Assembly (NCBI GenBank): GCA_010909165.1
Contig: MU008168.1
Location: forward strand, 806,001 to 870,000
DNA from: Anthoceros angustus
Lineage: Eukaryota; Streptophyta; Anthocerotopsida; Anthocerotales; Anthocerotaceae
DNA length: 64,000 nt
Direction of reading: 5' to 3'
Under the pieces are notes generated by a model. It did not search any database and was not told where the DNA came from. It saw only the letters and a list, made by a program, of their open reading frames with translations. This document shows, one piece after another, positions 22,950-32,665 of the stretch (within the stretch, counting starts at the first letter, position 1; each line of letters opens with the position of its first letter). The translations under genes were made by a program, and so were the position numbers.

Positions 22950-23775
22950 AACTAAGTAGTGAAAAGAAATCAAAATCTATATAATAATATTTTTTTAGAG
23001 AATTCAAAGACTTTATAGATATTTGAAAGTATACATCCAAGTTCTCACCGAGAGTTTGAACTGCAGGAACCCTTGTAGGTACTAACTACTGGCAACTCCG
23101 CACACGACAGAGTCAAGGCAAGGTAGGATGTTTAGAACTGATAGCTCCGTAGATCTATGAAGCTGGGGATTAGTAACACCCCATCTGGGCATTGATCTGT
23201 CCAATTGCGAAGGGCGCTTAATTAGGGAGTTCAATGAACCCATGTTCAATGACCCCTATGCTTGGATGTCACTCCTTTGAACCGTCCGATCACGAAGGGC
23301 GCTTAACTGGGGAGTTCAATGAACCCATGTTCAATGAACCCTATATAGGTCTCGATGTTACCTCTTTGAACCATCTGATCATGAAGGGTGCTTAACTAGG
23401 AAGTTCAATGAACCTATGTTTAATGAAAACAAACAATGGAGACTTTATTAAGAAGAAGAGATGGGAAAACCCATCTACCGAACCGAGGGGACAACCCACT
23501 AAAGGGCCAAGAGCTAGGGCTAGCCTAGCCCCACGAATGCCAAAGCTCCCTACCAGTCCGATTGTCGTCGTCCGAGATGAGGAAAGGCCTACCTACTGGT
23601 GTCACGATGTCAGCGTCTCTTATACTCGTTGCCATCTTGTAAATAGCATTGGCCAATGCCCTGCAAGCGATGGATACACGCTATCGATAGAAATAGACCA
23701 CCGAGGAAAGAGGGAGACCCACCCGTTCCGAGCGGCTGTGGTAGGCTTTAGCACAATCGTTAATGAGCCGGAAAA
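22950..23775 (-). repeat. Family R block, first copy, ending at an ambiguous base
   Basis: This block is repeated at 23777-24605. It contains three imperfect tandem units of about 85 bp (23195-23425, core AGTTCAATGAACCCATGTTC). A minus-strand coding tail follows to the right, related to the LINE-like fragment at 11338-11760. A minus-strand AATAAA (plus strand TTTATT near 23448) would be its poly(A) signal. The copy stops at the N at 23776. Confidence 0.6.
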
Positions 23776-23776
23776 N
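23776..23776. other. Ambiguous base (N) at the junction of two near-identical blocks
   Basis: The only N in the window falls exactly where the first family R block ends and the second begins. This is the expected look of two overlapping contig ends joined without collapsing the overlap. Confidence 0.7.
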
Positions 23777-24720
23777 ACTAAGTAGTGAAAAGAAATCAAA
23801 ATCTATATAATAATATTTTTAGAGAATTCAAAGACTTTATAGATATTTGAAAGTATACATCCAAGTTCTCACAGAGTTTGAGCTGCGGGAACCCTTGTAG
23901 GTACTAACTCACGGCAACTCCCGCACAGCGAGTCAAGGCAAGGTAGGATGTTTAGAACCGATAGCTCCGTGATCTATGAAGGCGGGATTAGTAACACCCT
24001 ATCGGCATTGATTCCAATTGCGAAGGCGCTTAATTAGGGAGTTCAATGAACCCATGTTCAATGACCCCTATGCTTGGATGTCACTCCTTTGAACCGTCCG
24101 ATCGAAGGCGCTTAAGCTGGGAGTTCAATGAACCCATGTTCAATGAACCCTATAGGTCTCGATGTTACCTCTTTGAACCATCGATCATGAAGGGTGCTTA
24201 ACTAGGAAGTTCAATGAACCTATGTTTAATGAAAACAAACAATGGAGACTTTATTAAGAAGAAGAGATGGGAAAACCCATCTACCCCGAACCGAGGGGGG
24301 ACAACCCACTAAAGGGCCAAGAGCTAGGGGGGCTAGCCTAGCCCCACGAATGCCAACCCGAAGCTCCCTACCGTCCCGATTATGTCGTCGTCCGAGATGA
24401 GGAAAGGCCTACCTACAACTGGTGCCGCTGATGCCGCGTCTCTTATACTCGTTGCCATCTTGTAAATAGCATTGGCCAATGCCCTCTGCAAGGCGATGGA
24501 TACACGCTATCGATAGAAATAGACCACCGAGGAAAGAGGGAGACCCACCCCGTTCCGACGACTGTGGTAGGCTTTAGCACAATCGTTAATGAGCCGGGAA
24601 AACTCCTTGTCCATAGCCCCTTGACTCTCAATGGCGAGGGAGATGAAGGCATGGCTGTCCTGCAAAGGTGTGTACTTGTGTACCTTAGCTAAGTCGCGCC
24701 CTCAAAAGCCATGAAGGGTA
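23777..24720 (-). repeat. Family R block, second copy, extending further
   Basis: Matches 22950-23775 from its first base and then continues about 120 bases further, giving the minus-strand reading HAFISLAIESQGAMDKEFSR followed by LINDCAKAYHSRRN, homologous to the fragment at 11338-11760. Differences from the first copy cluster at CAG/CTG sites. Minus-strand stop codons remain, so it is not a working ORF as read. Confidence 0.55.
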
Positions 24721-24945
24721 TGCCGGCTCCATGGACAATCCCAGTGGGCTGCTTGAGTCAGGGGTTGCATCCCCTCCTACAACGCTCCTGACGGTGGCTT
24801 CCCCACCTCGGGTCCTTCTTCACGGTGGGCTGGCTCCACCACCGTGGTGGCTTCCTAGCGGTGGTTGTTTTACCACCCTTGATGGGCCCTCTGCCTTCTT
24901 GACTGCCCGTCTCTCTTGACCACAGCCTAGAACAGTCCATGGGAG
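24721..24945. other. Unassigned interval
   Basis: C-rich sequence with GGTGGCTTCC and CCACCTCGG repeats. No gene or known repeat recognised between the family R block and the third family X copy. Confidence 0.4.
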
Positions 24946-25351
24946 GGTTAGTGTACATGTGGTCTTCCACAGCTTCATAGGCCAATATACGCTGAACAGG
25001 GTTCGTGATGGGTATCAAATTGGTTCTATGCTACATAGTTAGCGGAAAACACTAAAAAATTATGCTGTTCAACATGTGGATCATAGGATCCATGGATGAC
25101 GATTGGAACAAGAAGAATAGTGCATGCATACATACATGATTCCAAGGGAATGGAGACCCATGCCGTAACAAAGTGCATAGACGCAGAACGTATGAATCTG
25201 TGCGCTGTAGTAATTGCGGCTTATTTATGTATGTCCTCACGGCCTCGCCAACCCAAAAACTATAATGCATGGACTTTCGGAAAAGGGAATACATCGGCTG
25301 AACACCTCGCAATATGCAGGATACCGTGGTCTAATTCGGGTGAGAGGGTTA

Positions 25352-25373
25352 GGGCGCCGGCATGCCGGCGCCC
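25352..25373. repeat. Perfect 22-bp palindrome centred on GGCATGCC
   Basis: GGGCGCCGGCA at the left is the exact reverse complement of the right half. An outer pair (GTTAGGGCGCC at 25348-25358 with GGCGCTCTAAC at 25385-25395) can also form with one mismatch. The 16-bp core recurs at 36621-36636. Confidence 0.8.
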
Positions 25374-25403
25374 ATTTTCATGTCGGCGCTCTAACGCCAT
25401 GGT

Positions 25404-25516
25404 CACTTGCTCATTCGAATGTGCAAGGAGAGCAGGGGTCGGGGGTATATGCGCCGGCATTCAGGCGCATTTAGCCATGACCCCTGCTCTCCTTGCAACA
25501 TCTAAATGAGATAGTG
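25404..25516. repeat. 113-nt foldback with about 37-nt arms
   Basis: The inner 19 bp of each arm (25422-25440 and 25479-25497, core GGAGAGCAGGGGTC) are perfectly complementary. The pairing continues outward imperfectly to 25404 and 25516 (CACTTGCTCATTCGAATG against CATCTAAATGAGATAGTG). The loop holds a second small stem, ATGCGCC/GGCGCAT. It could be a miniature foldback element or a small-RNA precursor; no target or mature product can be assigned from sequence alone. Confidence 0.65.
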
Positions 25517-25800
25517 CGGTCGATCAACCGATGCCATACTGGTAATTCTCTGTTTTTGGTCACATGAGGCGGAGGAGCGTAGTTTTATCCCCGTGTCCTG
25601 TTCTTTGAGCAACACCCCTCAAACTAGGGTTGGGGAAACAAAGTGTGATGAACAATAGGGATTTGGGATCTCTACTTCACTGCGAAAATGTTCAATGAAG
25701 AAATCGATCATTTTCATGTAAGGGGGGCCCCGCATGCCCGTAGTAATAACATTTTCTTTGTGATACGGGAGATAATAAAATTCACTCACAACCTGATACT

Positions 25801-26034
25801 TGACGAAAAGCAAATATAACGCAGATTAATTAAGCAACAAGCAATAATTACATCATATTAATCATAAAGAAGTAAGTAATGTATAAGTGCTAAACACCTA
25901 TATTGGTTTTACGAAACGATATGACTTTTCGCCTAAGGGACGTAACCCTAATGAAAGGGTAAGCTGACTCAACTTAATTTAACCCTAACTTATTAACATG
26001 CTAACAACACCTAAACGACTTAGGTTTTTCTTCA
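25801..26034 (-). repeat. Copia-1 3' LTR
   Basis: 234 bp, identical to the 5' LTR except C versus A near position 26015 (CTAAACGACTTA here, CTAAAAGACTTA in the other). Flanked on the left by the ATACT target duplication. Confidence 0.95.
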
Positions 26035-26173
26035 CTCCCACTTGTTGTAGCAGGTTAAGTATAGGACTATCCTCCAGAGCATCGCCTCATGACAGTCTCT
26101 TGAGCTTCTCCAGTGTCTTCACGATTGTGTACCTTGTGCAAACCATTACGCTCCAGCTTGCGCCTAGAAAACC

Positions 26174-27128
26174 ATGGATCCAGACAATATGGAGCCATTT
26201 CCACTGAGGTGCGCTTCTTTTATAAGCGTGGCCTACGCCCTCACCTCAATTGTCCAGCTCTTGTTCGAGAAACACAAGCTCACCATGTCGTCTTGCGGAT
26301 CTGAAGCTCGGGGCGCACCTATGAGCGTGGCGCTTTGCGGAAGGGAGCTCGGACACCGTCGGCAATGTGATGAAATTGTAGGCGGGTACATGGAACAAGC
26401 AGTGCAGGCGCAGCTCGAGGCTCCATACTTGCAAGGCGACCAAGAGGGCGCCCACCAGGCAGAGCTTCAACTAGGGGGCGAGGGGCTCAAACTGTTGGCA
26501 CCTCAAGCATGCCAGGCCCATCACGCCCCGCTGCAGCTGCCCCAAGACCTGTTCACCCTAGGAACCGGGAGGTGGAGTGCGAGTATAATGACCACGAGAC
26601 ACAACCCAAGAAGCCTTTTATGTTCCCTGAGACAAACGACTACCTAGAGGAGACCAAGATAGTGAGCGTTGGCAGCGTCACTAATCCCGGCACCCCTGTC
26701 TGGTACCAGTGCAGGTTTAGCCAGCTGATGATGAAGCGCGTGAGGATCCAAGTCTGTAGAGAGTACCCCGGTCATGTTGTCAGCTCATACCGTAAGTTCT
26801 GTCACGCCCTTGCTTACTTTCCTGTTTAATGCTACCTTTGGCAGCAATTCTGAGCCATAGCTCCCACTGTTTGCTAAAAGTGGCAAATTGTCTTCTTTAT
26901 AGGTTCTGAGATGAGACTCAGGGAGGAGGAGTGCCTAGTCTCCCCTGAGAGAATCTCGTACGAGGAGAGGCGCAGGCGCAACACCCCTAGGTCTGATGAG
27001 AGTACCAAGACCCAGAGTCTGTAGAAGACTCTGATAGTGAAGATTCTGATGGAGATCCTCCCAAGTCTCCAGGATTTCTCAGTGATGAAGACAATGATTG
27101 CTCAAGTTCTCACTTCAGCTGGGGCTAG
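26174..27128 (+). CDS. Antisense gene-like ORF between Copia-1 pol and 3' LTR (unknown protein)
   Basis: Reads opposite to Copia-1. An open frame starts at ATG 26174, and a second frame (from about 26385, Met at 26509) carries the longest protein-like stretch. In order this has an arginine-rich part (ARRPRGRPPGRAST, AT-hook-like), then NREVECEYNDHETQPKKPFM, VTNPGTPVWYQCRFSQLMMK and EYPGHVVSSYR. There it meets a GTAAGT donor (26793); the acceptor TTTATAG is at 26896-26902. The second exon adds EMRLREEECLVSPERISYEE and, after a one-base frame change, an acidic tail (SVEDSDSEDSDGDPPKSPGF) stopping at 27128. That is 20 bases short of the end of the Copia-1 pol frame, so the two genes converge. 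I recognise no family. Start and exon structure are uncertain. Confidence 0.45.
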
Positions 27129-27147
27129 GCCTTTTGAATTTGTCTTT

Positions 27148-29117
27148 TCAGACCTTGTGATGCTGGAGGAAGTCTTTTGACCTCCCCAAGCCAAGACTCT
27201 TTACATGTCGCATGTGCAAGTCTCTGCCCAACGCCTTGGTAAGTATGTCGGCAGGATTTTCAGCTGTAGGTACGTAGTCAAGAACTATTTTCCCTGCTTG
27301 CACAAGCTCTCGTATGAAATGGTACTCTACTTCCACATGTTTTGTACGCGAGTGAAACACAGGGTTCTTAGCAAGTGCCATTGAACCCTGATTATCAGTG
27401 TTGATAATCGTACAGGTAGGTAGGCTGATCCCCATTTCCTTGAACAGCAATTTCAGCCACAGAATTTCTTTATTCTTGCCGTTAGCACCGATACTCAACC
27501 CGATCTTGGATGTTGCTACGATTAAGTTTCTTCTTTGCTCCAACATATGGGTCCTCCAGCAAAACAAACCACGTAGCCAGAGACCGATCTTCTAGAATCC
27601 ACATCCCAGCATGATGCGAATGCATGAATACCTCTAAGTCTAAAGTCTAGGTAGGCGTCTTTTGATAGGCGGTCTTGTTCCTTTAAATACCTGAAGACTC
27701 GCTTCAAGCATTGCCAGTGTTCTTGTCCAGGGTTCTCTAAGAACTGCGACAGGGCACTTGTGGCAAAGGAAATGTCTGGCCTTGTGGTATTGGAGGCGTA
27801 GATTAGCTTTCCTACTCCTTTCCTGTAAGGTATGTTAGCCATTGCTTCCTGTTCATCTTGAGTTTCTGGACTCATTTCTCGACTGAGTTTAAGGCCAGTA
27901 GGAAGAGGGGTCGAGGCTGGTTTTGCGTCCTTAAGGCCCATCTGTTCAGCACAGTCCAGCAGGTACCTAGGTTGGGTTAAGGTAATGATCCTCCTGTCCC
28001 TGTTTCTTTGAACATGAACGCCCAAGCAACTCTGAAGTGGTCCCAAGTTGGTCATCTCAAACTTGTTTGCTAACAGCCCATTCAGGTCTGTGATAAATTT
28101 GGGGCTGTTGCAAGCTAGTATTAGGTCGTCCACATAGACAGCGAGATAACAAACAGTATCCCCTTTCCTATATACATAGAGGCTTCCATCTGCCTTGCAT
28201 TTGACAAAGCCTAGAGCAAGAAGCTCCTCATCAAGAGCCTCGTTCCACTTTAGTGCCGATTGTTTGAGACCATACAGAGTTTTAATCAGACGTAATACAT
28301 AGTCTTCCTTTCCCTTTACCTCATATCCAGGTGGCTGCTGCATGTAAATTTCTATGTCAAGCTTCCCATGTAGGAAAGCTGTCTTAACGTCGAACATCTG
28401 CAGCTCGTAGTCCTTGTGTGCTGCAACAGCACATAGAGTACGAAAAGTGGCCATCTTAACAACAGGTGCATATGTCTCGAAGTAGTCAAGGCCTGGCATT
28501 TGAGTAAAGCCTCTAGCAACGAGTCGAGCTTTATATCTATCAAAGGTGCCATCTGCTTTAACCTTGAGCTTAAAGACCCATTTACAGGACACCATCTTGC
28601 GACCTGGAGGTAACTGTGCAAGTTCCCATGTGCCATTTTTTATTAGAGAATTATATTCTGATTGAATGGCCTTTTTCCATTCTGCTGAATCAGGTCTACA
28701 AAGAGCTTCTTCATATGACTGAGGCTCAACAGGATCAAGGGAAGTTGCATGAGCCTGTGCCCTAAAATCAATTGATTGATAGTAATCGGGAGCACGTCTC
28801 TGTCTTGCAGGATAACGACGCTGAGGCTCAGGTTTAGGTTCAACAAGAACTTCATCTTCTGCAGCATCAGCCATATCATCTTCCGCAGCTGGTTCGTTTT
28901 CATCTTCAGGGTCTGGTTCCTGTTCATTGTTGACAGGCTGTGGTTGATTTTCATTCACTGGTTCGCCTTCCAGATCAACTAACACTGCCTGGTCATCCTG
29001 GTCAACTTTCAACCGCTGGTTGTTCGTCCCCACCAACAGGACCAGCATCCTCAAAGGGAAAATCGACCAAATGTGAGGCAATTTCGTCTTCATCTGCCTC
29101 AGCAGAAGGGTCCCCAC
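27148..29117 (-). CDS. Copia-1 reverse transcriptase and RNase H (one frame break)
   Basis: The frame 29117-27522 starts in the acidic integrase-RT linker (RRYPARQRRAPDYYQSIDF) and runs through the copia RT: AEWKKAIQSEYNSLIKNGTW, SCKWVFKLKVKADGTFDRYK, FDVKTAFLHGKLDIEIYMQQ, TLYGLKQSALKW and the catalytic YVDD at 28125-28136. Near its end, PYRKGVGKLIYASNTTRPDI opens RNase H. The rest of RNase H continues in an overlapping frame, 27567-27148 (NTDNQGSMALAKNPVFHSRT, KHVEVEYHFIRE). The shift lies about 27550. All catalytic blocks are present. Copia polyproteins are normally one frame, so the break is either a recent mutation or a sequence error. Confidence 0.88.
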
Positions 29118-29760
29118 CTGGTTGGGAAACTACCATTGCCCAAGGAACCTTTTCATTAAAGGTAACACTCCTGGAGTAAATGACCTTGTCCTTTGAAACA
29201 TCATAGAGTTTGTAGGCCTTGATGCCCTCAGTGTACCCAAGCATAAGAAGTTTCTGTGCTTTATCTAACACCTTCTTACGTTTTTCCTTAGGAATGAAAG
29301 CATAAGCTACACAGCCAAAGGTTCGAAGGTGAAGGACAGAGGGCTTCCGACCACAAAAGGCTTCATAGGGTGTCATACCCACAACTGAATTTGTAGGCAA
29401 CCTATTCCTGAGGTACACCGCTGTGGTTAGGGCCTCTGCCCAATATGGCAAAGGGAGATGAGCATAATGAAGGAGTGACGCTGTCATCTCCTGAAGTGTG
29501 AGATTCATATGCTCAAGAACTCCATGTGGAGTACACATCGTGAGTAAGCCCAATGCCCTCCTGCGCAGTGGTGCGGAATTCCTTGGAAGTGAACTCCCCA
29601 CCATTATGCGAACGGTGTCTTCACTGCTTCATTCAGTCACCAAGAAACTTAAGGTAAGTTTTGAAGTGTGAAAAGCATTCACTTTTGGCCTGGAGTATAT
29701 AAGCAGTGACAAAACGTGTCTTGTCATCGGTGAAGGTGAGGAAATATTTTCCACCACCTA
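29002..29760 (-). CDS. Copia-1 integrase (frame-broken)
   Basis: The C-terminal half is open (29604-29002): LTLQEMTASLLHYAHLPLPY, WAEALTTAVYLRNRLPTNSV, HLRTFGCVAYAF. These are copia integrase hallmarks up to the GKNxxLxVFGC-like block. The central region (about 29760-29590) carries GGGKYFLTFTDDKTRFVTAY, a block around the first catalytic Asp, and the NGGEFTSKEF block, but in shifted frames. It overlaps the start of the RT frame. Confidence 0.75.
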
Positions 29761-30300
29761 GGGAAGGCTGCGACAAGGGGCCACGCTGGTTGCCAATTTC
29801 TGCAACTTAGCACTATGGGGATGGCCTAACCTAGCATGCCACAGCTGACTCTTAGCTATTTGCTGTGCAGTGGCTAGGGATGTGTCCTGTGTGAGATGTG
29901 AAACTGGCATTCCACTCTGAATATGGAGACGAAAGAGATCGTGATCTGATGACCCATAGGCAAGTATTTTTCTATGGTCAAAAGCATCTATCACCTGGCA
30001 TTCTGTAGTTGTAAACAGAACATGACTATTATTATCTGAGTTGAGTTGCCTAACTGAGATCAAATTCCTAGTCATGTCAGGTACATAATAAACATTGTTC
30101 AGAATGAGGGTCACTCCAGAAGGAACTGGCAAGTAAACCGTGCCTATGCCGGGTGAGACAAGTGAACGATCATCCCCTAGGTAAACATCGATCCGATGGC
30201 GGCACAGCATGTTTTATACCTCTGTCAAAAGCAGATGTGCTTGTAGCACACTAGGTACCATTCTATCAATGGTCTAACCTCTACTTTGCTGGACAAACAC
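29758..30300 (-). CDS. Copia-1 protease/GAG-pre-integrase region (damaged)
   Basis: The open frame 30210-29758 contains NNVYYVPDMTRNLISVRQLN and SQLWHARLGHPHSAKLQKLA, the GAG-pre-integrase zinc-binding region. The aspartic protease active site expected just upstream is damaged: WYLVCYKHICF stands where WYLDSGATSHICF-type text is normal. The DSGA codons are missing through a short deletion around a CTGG site (near 30250). This could be genuine inactivation or a base-calling loss. Confidence 0.7.
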
Positions 30301-31379
30301 GTGGGAAGGAGAAGTGGGTTAGAAAATTCCCTGGTGCCAACTGTAAGAGCAGAAGGGGTATTATTTTTCTTTACCACAACATTCGTTTCAGCTAAATTGC
30401 CTTCCTTTCGAGGCTGTCCAGCTTGTTTCTTTCTGCATTCACGCTCCCAGTGACCTGGCATTTTGCACCAATTGCAGCTGCCAGTCCTCTTGGGTTTCTT
30501 CGTGTTGCTAGAAGAGAAGCCAGCAGAGTGAGAGCCACTGCTACCCCTTTGAGAATTTCCTCCTCCTCCTCGAGGGTTATTTCTAGTATTTCCTCCTTTA
30601 CCCTTGTTTGAAGTGTAAAGGGCTTGCTGTTTTCCTGAACGTGTACTTGTGGTTCCCCTAGTGGCTTCCTCCTGCAGAAATGCTCCCACTACCTCAGAGA
30701 ATGTAGGTGCTGGGAGTGTCACATTAGCTGCCTTGGCTAATTTTTGTGTCTGCGCATATGAGGTATTGTACGATGTCACAAAGTGTGACCAGGAAGCTGG
30801 TAAGGACAGCATCAGGTACATGATGTATAGCTCGTCCCCCATGGGGTCCTTAGACAACGCCTCAAGCCTGGAGACCAGAGTCCTGAAATGCCCAATATGC
30901 TTTTCAATGGACTCTCCATCTTTCATCTTCAGGTTAGTAAGGTACTTGAGGGCTGTCATTTGGGTTGATGGATTGGAGCCTGAATACAGATCATGGAGAC
31001 GAACCCACAGCTCATTAGCAGTCTTGGCTCCCACTGTCTGCCTCAGCATATCAGCTGTAAGGCCACTTCGGAGCAGATACATGGCTGCGTCATCTTTGAC
31101 TGTCCATGCATCCTTGTCATCCTGCGATTGTGAGGCTGGTTTCGCCTTTCCATCTGTAATCTCCCAAAGCCTTTTTGCTTGGAGTGCTCCCTTCATCCTC
31201 ATGACCCAAATGTCATAGTCATGTCCCCCAAACCTATCCTTTTCCTTGAAGCTTTCTAACGAGACTCCACTAGAGGTGGAGGCTGCGTCACCCATTGTTA
31301 CTTTTCTAACTGTTGGACTTGTAATCCAATCCAGCCAGGAGAAGTCTAAATCAGAATCACTAGTATTACCAACGGGCAT
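30225..31379 (-). CDS. Copia-1 Gag (nucleocapsid)
   Basis: 384 residues from ATG at 31379. The N-terminal UBN2/gag-copia domain reads KEKDRFGGHDYDIWVMRMKG, AKRLWEITDG and HDLYSGSNPSTQMTALKYLT. A glycine/serine/arginine-rich linker follows, then a CCHC zinc knuckle, CNWCKMPGHWERECRKK (near 30435-30480), with spacing C-x2-C-x4-H-x4-C as in Gag. The frame ends where the protease should begin. The product would assemble virus-like particles and bind element RNA in the cytoplasm. The start is preceded by the extra ORF and a T-rich stretch. Confidence 0.88.
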   Translation of the reverse strand: MPVGNTSDSDLDFSWLDWITSPTVRKVTMGDAASTSSGVSLESFKEKDRFGGHDYDIWVMRMKGALQAKRLWEITDGKAKPASQSQDDKDAWTVKDDAAMYLLRSGLTADMLRQTVGAKTANELWVRLHDLYSGSNPSTQMTALKYLTNLKMKDGESIEKHIGHFRTLVSRLEALSKDPMGDELYIMYLMLSLPASWSHFVTSYNTSYAQTQKLAKAANVTLPAPTFSEVVGAFLQEEATRGTTSTRSGKQQALYTSNKGKGGNTRNNPRGGGGNSQRGSSGSHSAGFSSSNTKKPKRTGSCNWCKMPGHWERECRKKQAGQPRKEGNLAETNVVVKKNNTPSALTVGTREFSNPLLLPTCLSSKVEVRPLIEWYLVCYKHICF

Positions 31380-31639
31380 AACAAGGATGTCTAAACTCTG
31401 ATTTTAGGAGGAGACTATCGGCTCTTCAAGCCAAACGTTAGACAGGTGAGTTTGTTTTTTTTTTTTAAAATCTGCACCTATCTATTTATGCTGCTGATGA
31501 GGGATTCCTGAGTAATTTTTGCTGCTCATTACGGGGCAGCCTAAAGGAAGACCTAATCCACCAACCACAAAGCTTCAGCAGGCCCAACAGGATCATGTAG
31601 GGTTAACAACTGCTGATTTTCTCTTTGTGCAATCTGATT

Positions 31640-32275
31640 TCACCTATTTTCCCATCGATTGTGTGCATATGTTGAACATGAAGGGCAAGCATTTGGCTCA
31701 TAAAACCTATACTTACTGTTTACTTTCTTGACAGATTTCATAGCTGCTGATCTAAACACGGGGTTACACAGCAACTCTGCCTTCAGCAAGGTATGTAATT
31801 TGAAATCTATGTGCCTTATTTGCTCTTGTACGTCCTTCAGATCTACACCAAGGGTTGCAATAGACCTATTTGTGTGAATGTGATGCCTATCAACATAGGC
31901 TGCGTGGGTCTCTAATCTTTGAGCCAACTGATTCACAGAAATGTGTTGTGCAGATTGCGGAGTGAGAAAATTGTTAGGGTTACCAAACTGGCCAGGAGCG
32001 GCCTCTGGAGCACGCTGTTGAAGTTGCCTAGGATCTGTAGTAAAAGTTAGGTGCTGGTAATCTGGGTAGAGGGTCTCAACCAATGTATTGAAGGCCCTTT
32101 CAAGTTCAAAGGTCTGGAATGGTCTGTCTTGATTTCTCACAGTCCATTCGTAGGTCCTTTGATGCAATCTTTCAGCAAGATTCCTATCAGCAGCCCTAGT
32201 CCTCAGGCGATTCTGGCGTTGTTGAATTTGTTCAGCGCGAGGCTGCCACTGCTGGCCCCCGCCGTTGTTTGCCAT
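31640..32275 (-). CDS. Extra ORF upstream of gag in Copia-1 (ORF0, unknown)
   Basis: 211 residues from ATG 32275, lying between the primer-binding site and gag, where most copia elements have only a leader. It is glutamine/arginine-rich (QPRAEQIQQRQNRLRTRAA) with a likely helical centre (LAERLHQRTYEWTVRN; RLETHAAYVDRHHIH; GVDLKDVQEQIRHIDFKLHT). No zinc knuckle or enzyme motif is seen. A GTAAGT lies near 31705, so its 3' end could be spliced onto gag. It may be a second capsid-like protein or a captured host fragment. Confidence 0.5.
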   Translation of the reverse strand: MANNGGGQQWQPRAEQIQQRQNRLRTRAADRNLAERLHQRTYEWTVRNQDRPFQTFELERAFNTLVETLYPDYQHLTFTTDPRQLQQRAPEAAPGQFGNPNNFLTPQSAQHISVNQLAQRLETHAAYVDRHHIHTNRSIATLGVDLKDVQEQIRHIDFKLHTLLKAELLCNPVFRSAAMKSVKKVNSKYRFYEPNACPSCSTYAHNRWENR

Positions 32276-32653
32276 GTAAAATGGCCAGATTTTTTATTGT
32301 ACAAATGCATTTAGAATACATTCTTGAACTCTTTTAAATTTTATAAATTGCCTTTGAAAATGCTTGTTGTGGGATCTGACGGGTGTCCTAGCGTGCCTAT
32401 TTTAGAATTGCTCAAATAGCAATCTAGAATAGGTGCGTTAGGATGCTATTCAGATCTTCATAAAGCAGATTCCAAGAAAAGGCAAATTAAAAATACAAAG
32501 AAAACAATCAAAATCCTGTTTCTTGATTATTTGCTCTATCCTTTAAAGAAACCATTTTCTATAGAAGATAAGAACAAAATATATATGTTTGTGCACACCC
32601 TAAGATGCACAATTTGATGTGCATTCTCTAGAATGCAATCCACGCTAATATAT

Positions 32654-32665
32654 GCTCTGATACCA
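32654..32665 (-). other. Copia-1 primer-binding site (initiator-Met tRNA)
   Basis: On the element strand TGGTATCAGAGC follows the CA end of the 5' LTR directly. It is complementary to the 3' end of plant initiator methionyl-tRNA, the usual copia primer. Confidence 0.93.

Larger units (their letters stand above)
24946..25800. mobile_element. Family X repeat, copy 3, left segment (interrupted by Copia-1)
   Basis: The sequence near 24985-25010 (AATATACGCTGAACAGGGTT) matches the terminal region of family X copy 1 (12590-12610). The segment runs up to Copia-1 at 25801 and resumes at 32905 after the ATACT duplication. It holds the palindrome at 25352-25373 and the foldback at 25404-25516. No reading frame is convincing here. 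Confidence 0.4.
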
